A DNA stretch of 64,000 nucleotides, taken from positions 175,862-239,861 of the forward strand of contig NZ_FNYZ01000007.1 of the NCBI RefSeq assembly GCF_900109095.1. Reading direction: 5' to 3'. This DNA is from Sphingobium sp. AP50 (GTDB taxonomy: Bacteria; Pseudomonadota; Alphaproteobacteria; Sphingomonadales; Sphingomonadaceae). The notes under the pieces are model-generated. The model was not told where the DNA came from and ran no database searches. It saw only the letters and a list, made by a program, of their open reading frames with translations. The translations under genes were made by a program, and so were the position numbers. Shown one piece after another: positions 57,981-64,000 of the stretch (position 1 is its first letter; each line of letters begins with the position of its first letter).

Positions 57981-58379
57981 ATGACCACCACCTCCTCCAT
58001 CACGACCTGGACGCCACGGATCCTCTCGATTTTCCGAGTGGTTACTGCTCTTTTGTTCCTGAGCCATGGCATCGTGAAGCTGTTTGGCTTCCCTGCCGGC
58101 GCAGCCCCGGGCCAGGTTCCCCTGTTCACTCTGTTCGGCCTTGCCGGCGTTCTGGAATTGGTGGGCGGCCTCGCGGTGATGCTGGGCATCTTCACACGCC
58201 CGATTGCCTTTGTCCTTTCGGGCCAGATGGCGGTCGCCTATTTCATGGTGCACGCACCGATGGGCTTCTATCCTGTTCTCAACATGGGTGAACTCGCCAT
58301 CCTCTTCTGCTTCAACTTCCTGTATCTCGCTTTCGCGGGAGCCGGTGCATGGAGCATCGATGCAAAGCGGGGTGCATGA
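57981..58379 (+). CDS. DoxX-family membrane protein
   Basis: 132 aa with four hydrophobic helices. ALLFLSHGIVKLFGFPAGA and FTLFGLAGVLELVGGLAVMLGIFTRP and ALVLSGQMAVAYFMVHAP-like text define the DoxX fold. It lies 21 bases after the hydrolase and six bases before LysR in the same direction. DoxX proteins are linked to redox and thiol stress and to quinone metabolism; the molecular function is not known. Confidence 0.85.
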   Translation: MTTTSSITTWTPRILSIFRVVTALLFLSHGIVKLFGFPAGAAPGQVPLFTLFGLAGVLELVGGLAVMLGIFTRPIAFVLSGQMAVAYFMVHAPMGFYPVLNMGELAILFCFNFLYLAFAGAGAWSIDAKRGA

Positions 58380-58385
58380 GGCAAG

Positions 58386-59276
58386 ATGCTCGACTGGGAT
58401 GACATCCACACCTTCCTCGCCATAGCGCGACACGGATCTCTATCCGCTGCCGCCCGGGCGCTTAAAGTCAGCCAGTCCACGATGAGCCGCCGGCTCGACC
58501 ATCTCCATGGTCGGGTCGGCGCTACTCTTTTGGAGCGCACGCCGACCGGCTTCCGCCTCACCGCAGGAGGCTCGGCCATACTCGACCAAGCCACGCAGAT
58601 GGAAGATGCTGCGCTGGCGTTGGAACGCACCATCGCCGGAGACGATCAAAGGCTCGAAGGGATCGTCCGTGTGACCGCTGTTGAAACCTTTGCGGCTCAT
58701 ATCCTCACGGTCGGAATCGCGTTACTCCACGCGACGCATCCTGGAATCTCCATCGAACTCATCACCGACAATCGGTCCCTTAGCCTGGCCCGACGCGAGG
58801 CGGACATTGCAGTGCGGCTCGGACGTTTCGACGCGCATGAGACCATCGTGCGCAAGATCGGCGACATGGCCTTCGGCGTTTATGCATCCAGTGGGTATCT
58901 CGATCGGTTCGGCGCGCCGGATCGCTCGACGGCCGGCGAAGGTCATCGGATCGTGAGGGTTCAGGATGATCTCGTCGATACGCCAGACGCGCGATGGTTC
59001 TCGGCTCGATTTCCGAAGGCCGAGGTCGCCCTGTTCGCCAACAGCCGAGAGGTTCAAATGCGGGCCGTAGCCCAAGGCGTCGGGTTAGGCTTCCTTCCAT
59101 GTTACGCAGCCGACACGGTCGATGGTCTCGTGCGCGTTCCAACCTCCGAACCCGTAATGCGGGAGATATGGATGGGGGTTCATCGAGACACTCGGCACGC
59201 CCCACGGATCCAGGCTGTCCAAATGGCGATCCTTGAAGCCGTGACGCAGGAAACAGGCCGTCTACGACCACGGTAG
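58386..59276 (+). CDS. LysR-family transcriptional regulator
   Basis: 296 aa. The HTH is at the N-terminus (DIHTFLAIARHGSLSAAARALKVSQSTMSRRLDHL). The effector domain includes ADIAVRLGRFDAHETIVRKIG and AVAQGVGLGFLPCYAADTVDGLVRV. It is the last gene of the dioxygenase operon and probably controls it. A damaged copy of its last about 75 codons lies at 63149-63379, so this gene or a sister gene was once duplicated. Confidence 0.9.
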   Translation: MLDWDDIHTFLAIARHGSLSAAARALKVSQSTMSRRLDHLHGRVGATLLERTPTGFRLTAGGSAILDQATQMEDAALALERTIAGDDQRLEGIVRVTAVETFAAHILTVGIALLHATHPGISIELITDNRSLSLARREADIAVRLGRFDAHETIVRKIGDMAFGVYASSGYLDRFGAPDRSTAGEGHRIVRVQDDLVDTPDARWFSARFPKAEVALFANSREVQMRAVAQGVGLGFLPCYAADTVDGLVRVPTSEPVMREIWMGVHRDTRHAPRIQAVQMAILEAVTQETGRLRPR

Positions 59277-59448
59277 CCCGATCGAAGGCACGTGACGGAG
59301 GTGGTTCGTAGGCCATCGACGCAAAGGCCGTGCACGCTCGAGTGGAACGATATGCGTCAGCGATCCACAGCAGATAAATTAACGATAGAGGGTTTCGCGC
59401 GGTCCGAGATATGCCATTTGGCGAACATGGACGCTGCGGGGAAACGTA

Positions 59449-60390
59449 ATGATCGAACTAAAGCAGTTGCGTAAGTTCCTAGTAGTTGCCGAACAGGGCA
59501 ATTTTACTCGAGCTGCCGAACATCTGAACATTGCTCAGCCGGCTCTCAGTCGACAGATCGCACGGCTGGAAGAGCAGTTAGGTATCGATCTCATCGACCG
59601 GCAATCTCGTCCGTTTCAACTGACCAGGGCGGGTCGTCATCTCCAGAAGGAATCGGCGGCGCTACTAGAACAGGCAGGACGAATGGAGAGGACCGTTCGC
59701 CAGATCGGATCGCGCACGATGCGGGTCCTGAACGTCGCGTTCTCACCAACGATCGTGTACGGCGGGCTGCCCGATGTCATGTCGCGTGTAGAAGAACGGC
59801 TCAGACATATCGATGTTCGCTGGTCTGAGCTGAGATCGAGTGAACTGGCCGAAAGCCTTCGCATGGGATCAATAGACATCGCCTTCAGCAGACACCATGA
59901 TGACGATGAGAAAATCGTTCATGTCCGGCTTCGCGATGAAAAGCTGTTCGCAGCATTTTCCCGTCGGCATCCGTTTGCTTCGCACGACGGAGCCGTCAGC
60001 ATAAGCGACCTCGATGGCTTCGATCTAATCATCTATCCCGGAAATTCCAAGATGAAAGGGGGATTTGCCGATCAGACGTCGGCATGGTTCGCCGAGTTCG
60101 GCCGTCGCAATGCTGAGATACGCGAAGTCAACGAGATAGACACTGCCCTTGCACTCGCTGCCGCCGGCATGGGGGTATGCCTGGTTCCGGCCACCGCGCG
60201 ACATCTGAGATCCGACATCGAATATCGGCTCATCGACCAGGACGAGGTGCATTTGCCAGTCTATTTATGCCATCGGGTGCAGGAGGACGAAGAGCTTGTC
60301 TCTTCGATCAAGAGCGTCATCCGCGATTTCATGGCTACCGATTCTGCAACGTCGCTCGATCCGCAATATCAGCACTTTTACGATTTTTAA
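59449..60390 (+). CDS. LysR-family transcriptional regulator
   Basis: 313 aa with GGGGAAA before the ATG. HTH: LRKFLVVAEQGNFTRAAEHLNIAQPALSRQIARLEEQLGIDLIDR; effector domain: RVLNVAFSPTIVYGGLPDVM, IDIAFSRHH, LDGFDLIIYPG, ALAAAGMGVCLVPATARHLR. It belongs to the CbbR/BenM-like short class, unlike the preceding LysR. It converges on the PQQ dehydrogenase across a strong hairpin, and may regulate that gene or a distant catabolic one. Confidence 0.9.
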   Translation: MIELKQLRKFLVVAEQGNFTRAAEHLNIAQPALSRQIARLEEQLGIDLIDRQSRPFQLTRAGRHLQKESAALLEQAGRMERTVRQIGSRTMRVLNVAFSPTIVYGGLPDVMSRVEERLRHIDVRWSELRSSELAESLRMGSIDIAFSRHHDDDEKIVHVRLRDEKLFAAFSRRHPFASHDGAVSISDLDGFDLIIYPGNSKMKGGFADQTSAWFAEFGRRNAEIREVNEIDTALALAAAGMGVCLVPATARHLRSDIEYRLIDQDEVHLPVYLCHRVQEDEELVSSIKSVIRDFMATDSATSLDPQYQHFYDF

Positions 60391-60413
60391 CGGACATCGA
60401 ACCGGAGCGGCTG

Positions 60414-60445
60414 GGGCGGCGCCGTCGCTGGCGACAGCGCCGCCC
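60414..60445. terminator. GC-rich hairpin between convergent genes
   Basis: GGGCGGCGC-C-GTCG pairs with CGAC-A-GCGCCGCCC around a 4-base loop, 24 bases after the LysR stop and 16 bases from the PQQ dehydrogenase stop. No T-run in either direction. Confidence 0.65.
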
Positions 60446-60460
60446 GCCCCCAAATCCGCC

Positions 60461-62869
60461 TTAACGCTTCAGCGCATAGGCGACGAGATAGTCCGCCGTC
60501 GGTGTGCCCATCACATGATGGCCGCCGGCCATCATCAGCACATATTGGCGCCCCTTATGCTCGTAGGTCATAGGGGTTGCCTGTCCGCCAGCGGGCAGCA
60601 CGGTCGACCAGACGACCTTGCCGGTCCGTATGTCGATCGCACGCAGCAGATTGTCCATGGCTGCCGCGATGAACACCAGGCCGCTTCCCGTCACGATCGG
60701 GCCGCCATTGTTGGGCGTTCCGATTTCGATCGGCAGACCTGTCGGGATGTTGAAGGGACCGTTCGCACGGGCGGTGCCGAGCGGACGTTCCCACAACGTC
60801 TTGCGGGTGTGCATGTCGATTGCCATCACCTTGCCGTAGGGTGGCTCGTTGCAGAGCATGTTGGTCAGCTTCACCATCAGGATCGACGTTTCGATCGCAT
60901 AGGGCGTGTCTGCCTGCGGCCCGTTACCTTCGACCGGTGTGCCACCCGGCTTGTAGGCCGGGTCATCCATCGAACGCAGGCCCATCTTGTCCGCTTCGGC
61001 ACGCGGGATCAGGCGTTCGCGCACAGGCAAGTTGCTGTAGTTGGCGACCAGGATACCGCGATGTGGATCGTAGGACGTGCTGCCCCAATCGTTCCCACCG
61101 TTGAAGCCTGGATAAACGATCCAGTGATCGCCCACGCCCGGAGGAGTAAACTCACCAAGGTAGCGGCTGTCGCGGAACTTGATGCGGCAGTATAGCTGGT
61201 CGAGCGGGGTCATGCCCCACATCTTCGCTTCGGTAAGCTTGGGTCCGCTCATTTCGGGCATGCCGATGGACCAGGGCTGCGTAGGCGCACGGGGATCGCC
61301 CGGGACGTTGCCGGCCGGTGCAGGACGTTCCACCACGGGGGTCAGCGGCTTGCCATTGCGTCGGTCAAGGATGAACGTCTGTCCGCGCTTGGTGGGGACG
61401 ATCATCGCCGGAGTGGCCCGGCCCTTCGCATCGGGATAGTCCAACAGGGTGACCTGCGAACCCATGTCATAGTCCCAGGCGTCCTTGTGGACGGTCTGGA
61501 AAATCCAGCGCTTTTCGCCGGTCTTGACATCGAGCGCGACAACGGCCGTGCTGATGGCATTTTCCTGCGGAGTGCGCATTGCGCTGTAATAATCGACCGT
61601 CGAGTTGCCCGTCGGCACATAGACGAGGCCAAGCTTTGGATCCCCGGTCATGGTGGTCCAGGAATTCGGCGTTCCCTTGCTATAAGTTTCGCCCGGTCCG
61701 GGCAGACCGCGCTTCCCTGGACGGTTGACGTCCCAGGCCCAGAGGAAGGCGCCGGTTTCGGCATCATAACCGCGGATCACGCCAGAGGGCGACCAACGGC
61801 GCTGACCGTCCATGACCTGCTGGTTGACGACGATAACGCCATTGACCACGGGCGGCGGAGCGGTGACGGCGGCCATGCCGGGGATGACCTTGCCCATACC
61901 CATCCAAAGATCGACCTTGCCCTCTTCGCCGAAGCTTGAGCATGGCTTGCCGGTTTCGGCATCGACCACGATCAGCTTCATGTTGAGCGTGCCTTCGAGA
62001 ATGCGCGAATGGCAGGCCTGGCCGACAGGGATTTTCGCCGACTCATAATAGGTTACGCCGCGGCAGGCCGCCGTGTAGGGAATATCCTTGTCCGTGACGT
62101 TGGACTTGTAATGCCACGCTTCCTTGCCGGTGGCCGGGTCGACACGCATCATGTCATTGGTGGCCGAGCACAGATAGATGCCGTCACCGACCTTGATCGG
62201 CGTGGTTTCCGGCGCCCAGCGGTTGTTCTTGAGATCCGCCGGCATCGAACCGGTTCGATAGGTCCATGCCGTTTCAAGGTTGCTGATATTGGCCGGCGTG
62301 ATCTGCGCGAGCGGGCTGTAACGGTTGGCATTGCCGTCGCCGCCATAGTTTTTCCAGTCCGCAGCGATGGAATCAGATGCCGTCGACATGCCGGGGATCG
62401 GCTGATCGGGGATCGGACCGGTGGGCGCCACATAGCCGTGTGGCTGGAACGCCAGCACGACGCCCACCAACAGTACCACGGCGATAAGGCTGGAAAAACC
62501 CATCGCGACCTTGCGGGTCGGCCCGCGATCGAGCGTGGGAAGAATGAGCGTCACAAGGAACGCCAATAGCGTCAGCAGCCCCATGCGAGGCACCCAGCCC
62601 CAATAGTTCGCGCCAGTCTCCCACATGGTCCACAGGATCGTGGCCACCAGAACTGCGGCAAAGCCAAAGGCTCCCGAGATTTTGCGGCGCCACAGCTGGA
62701 TGGCGGAGAACAGCAGGGCGATGCCTGCAAGAAGATAGTAGCTGGAGCCCGACACGGTCAGCAATATGATGCCGCCGATCACAAACCAGAGTGACAGCAG
62801 ACCAATGAGCGCCGCTAACGGACGCAAGAGCCATCCAGGCCCAGGCCTGGGGATCGATGAAGATGCCAT
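60461..62869 (-). CDS. Membrane-bound PQQ-dependent dehydrogenase (glucose/quinate/shikimate family)
   Basis: 802 aa. About five N-terminal transmembrane helices (residues 10-145) anchor a periplasmic eight-bladed propeller. The propeller opens with WKNYGGDGNANRYSPLAQI and contains TAWTYRTG, WSTVLPAGGQATPMTY near the end and a Cys-containing segment CNEPPYGK. The layout is that of Gcd and QuiA enzymes that pass electrons to ubiquinone; sequence by eye cannot separate glucose from quinate/shikimate specificity. Periplasmic glucose freed by the GH1 enzyme, or quinate from plant esters, is a plausible substrate. Confidence 0.92.
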   Translation of the reverse strand: MASSSIPRPGPGWLLRPLAALIGLLSLWFVIGGIILLTVSGSSYYLLAGIALLFSAIQLWRRKISGAFGFAAVLVATILWTMWETGANYWGWVPRMGLLTLLAFLVTLILPTLDRGPTRKVAMGFSSLIAVVLLVGVVLAFQPHGYVAPTGPIPDQPIPGMSTASDSIAADWKNYGGDGNANRYSPLAQITPANISNLETAWTYRTGSMPADLKNNRWAPETTPIKVGDGIYLCSATNDMMRVDPATGKEAWHYKSNVTDKDIPYTAACRGVTYYESAKIPVGQACHSRILEGTLNMKLIVVDAETGKPCSSFGEEGKVDLWMGMGKVIPGMAAVTAPPPVVNGVIVVNQQVMDGQRRWSPSGVIRGYDAETGAFLWAWDVNRPGKRGLPGPGETYSKGTPNSWTTMTGDPKLGLVYVPTGNSTVDYYSAMRTPQENAISTAVVALDVKTGEKRWIFQTVHKDAWDYDMGSQVTLLDYPDAKGRATPAMIVPTKRGQTFILDRRNGKPLTPVVERPAPAGNVPGDPRAPTQPWSIGMPEMSGPKLTEAKMWGMTPLDQLYCRIKFRDSRYLGEFTPPGVGDHWIVYPGFNGGNDWGSTSYDPHRGILVANYSNLPVRERLIPRAEADKMGLRSMDDPAYKPGGTPVEGNGPQADTPYAIETSILMVKLTNMLCNEPPYGKVMAIDMHTRKTLWERPLGTARANGPFNIPTGLPIEIGTPNNGGPIVTGSGLVFIAAAMDNLLRAIDIRTGKVVWSTVLPAGGQATPMTYEHKGRQYVLMMAGGHHVMGTPTADYLVAYALKR

Positions 62870-63148
62870 GACGATGATTTTCCGATTTATCGTTACAAAG
62901 CGCTGATGATCTGCCGAAGATTGGGCGTTGACCGTTAAATCCGATCGGGCGCCAATGGAGAAGTTTGTGCGCTCTTCAAGTCACCCAAACCGCTGGAAGG
63001 TCATCAATCTTTCCAGTTTCACTGCTGGGACACTTTGTCCAAGACCAAAGCCTGCATGACATTATGCCTATTATGTTATGGTCGATCGAAGTGTAGGCGG
63101 TTCGCGGTCAAACCCGGATGCTCTACGAGGTAAGCGGAGTCATTCCAC

Positions 63149-63379
63149 GCGGTCGCTCAAGGCGTAACGTTGGGCTTCCTGCCCTGCTATGCGGCGGACA
63201 CGGTCGATGATCTCGTGCGCGTTCCAACGCCGGAACCCGATACGGGAGATACGAATTAGGGTTCATCGAGACACTTGGCGCGCGCCTTGGACCCTGAATA
63301 TGCAGATAGTCACACTTGAAGCTGTGACGCAGGAAGCAGGTCGCATACGACGATTACAACCCTTGAGTGAGACATGAGA
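63149..63379 (+). pseudogene. Decayed duplicate of the 3' end of a LysR gene
   Basis: DNA closely parallel to 59065-59276, the last part of the LysR gene at 58386. The frame begins AVAQGVTLGFLPCYAADTVD then DLVRVPTPEP and then breaks at GDTN-stop, while the DNA similarity continues through GGTTCATCGAGACACT, CTTGAAGCTGTGACGCAGGA and the stop region. Several substitutions and indels disrupt it and no upstream part is present. The 279 bases from 62870 hold no gene apart from the PQQ-gene promoter. Confidence 0.8.
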
Positions 63380-63442
63380 CCCCTGTGGCGCCAACCGCCC
63401 GACGAGTGCCAAGGCGCAACCCATATGCTGCGCTTGCTACAT

Positions 63443-63898
63443 TCAGTGCAATTTCAGTCGCGGCCGTACGATGCGGTTTACGTGGCCGATCGCAATGAGC
63501 GCCACGCCCTTAAACCATCCATGGATGGCGATGAGGTGCATTCTGTACAGGGATAGGTAGATGACGCGGGCGAGGCGCCCCTCCACGGCCATCCGCCCCC
63601 CTACCAGGTTGCCCATGAGCGTGCCGACGGTGGAGAACCGACTAAGTGACACCAGCGACCCGTGATCCTTGTAAACGAAAGCCTTGGGCTCCTGCCCCGA
63701 CATGAGCCGCTTGAGGTTCTCCAAGCAGGTGTCGGCCATCTGATGCGCCGCCTGTGCGCGGGGAGGTACGGGTCGCTCCTGTCCCGGCAGCACACAGGAT
63801 GCGCAGTCACCGATCGCGAAAATGCGTTGATCCGTTTTGGTCTGCAATGTCGCCTGAACTACGATCTGATCTGAGCGCGTCATCTCGAGGCCGTCGAG
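63443..63898 (-). pseudogene. Type II NADH dehydrogenase (NDH-2), C-terminal part only
   Basis: About 150 residues from LDGLE onward match NDH-2: IFAIGDCASC (FAD-binding), RPVPPRAQAAHQMAD, DHGSLVSLSRFSTVGTLMG, YLSLYRMHLIAIHG and a C-terminus RLKLH. In a normal NDH-2 this should be preceded by the GVVWAAGI-type segment and two Rossmann domains. Instead the 100 bases to the right edge read as unrelated sequence in all three reverse frames. So the gene is 5'-truncated or frameshifted near 63898, unless more distant sequence beyond the window restores it. Confidence 0.6.
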
Positions 63899-64000
63899 GC
63901 CATCGGTATTGCTCCGGTGAGGGCCGCCTTGCGGTGATCGGCTGATATTTTGACATGGCACTGGTGCAAGCGCCGGTGTTTGCACCGATACTAAGGACGG

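Overview
The window looks like the chromosome (or a large replicon) of a Sphingomonadales alphaproteobacterium of the Sphingobium/Novosphingobium/Sphingomonas type. This is inferred from the high GC content, three large TonB-dependent receptors with DIVVTG/IIVTAQ-type TonB boxes, a salicylate/anthranilate-type Rieske oxygenase, several IclR regulators and a dense set of aromatic, alicyclic and glycoside catabolic genes. Genus is not certain. No rRNA, tRNA, CRISPR array, transposase or phage gene was recognised.

Layout. (1) 0-4.1 kb: the 5' end of a Rieske oxygenase alpha subunit, an aryl-alcohol dehydrogenase, a divergent aryl-aldehyde dehydrogenase and an IclR regulator. (2) 4.5-20.4 kb: two TonB receptors, a secreted alpha/beta hydrolase, an IclR regulator, a VOC protein, a translationally coupled CaiB CoA-transferase/MaoC-type hydratase pair, and a sugar-handling set (exported TIM-barrel isomerase/epimerase, PD40 propeller, Gfo/Idh/MocA oxidoreductase, UPF0303 protein, SDR). 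(3) 21.0-24.6 kb: an MFS importer overlapping a cytoplasmic GH3 beta-glucosidase. (4) 24.8-38.4 kb: two divergent operons flanking an IclR gene. They encode a Baeyer-Villiger monooxygenase, SDRs, an aldehyde dehydrogenase, a CoA-transferase and a full set of beta-oxidation enzymes ending in a 3-oxoadipyl-CoA-type thiolase, plus an OprB porin. Two identical palindromes mark the shared control region. (5) 39-45 kb: a TonB receptor, exported cupin and Tat-type FAD amine oxidase, with a divergent MocR regulator. (6) 45.3-53.9 kb: TetR, IclR, a tripartite efflux system and a second, mirror-image copy of the aldehyde/alcohol dehydrogenase pair. (7) 54-60.4 kb: FMN reductase, exported GH1 beta-glucosidase, a LigB-type dioxygenase/hydrolase/DoxX/LysR operon and another LysR. 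(8) 60.4-64 kb: a membrane PQQ dehydrogenase followed by decayed gene fragments.

How the genes may work together (inference). Beta-glucosidases and the sugar-oxidation set could release aglycones from plant glycosides. The paired aryl-alcohol/aldehyde dehydrogenases could oxidise benzylic or phenylpropanoid alcohols to acids for the ring oxygenase. The central operons could convert a cyclic alcohol or ketone through a lactone to a dicarboxylic acid and then to acyl-CoA units. The most notable observations are the duplicated mirror-image dehydrogenase modules, the near-complete BVMO-to-thiolase pathway under a predicted IclR palindrome, the candidate glycoside-oxidation cluster, and several gene remnants (two LysR, two hydrolase-like, one NDH-2) that ordinary gene callers would miss.
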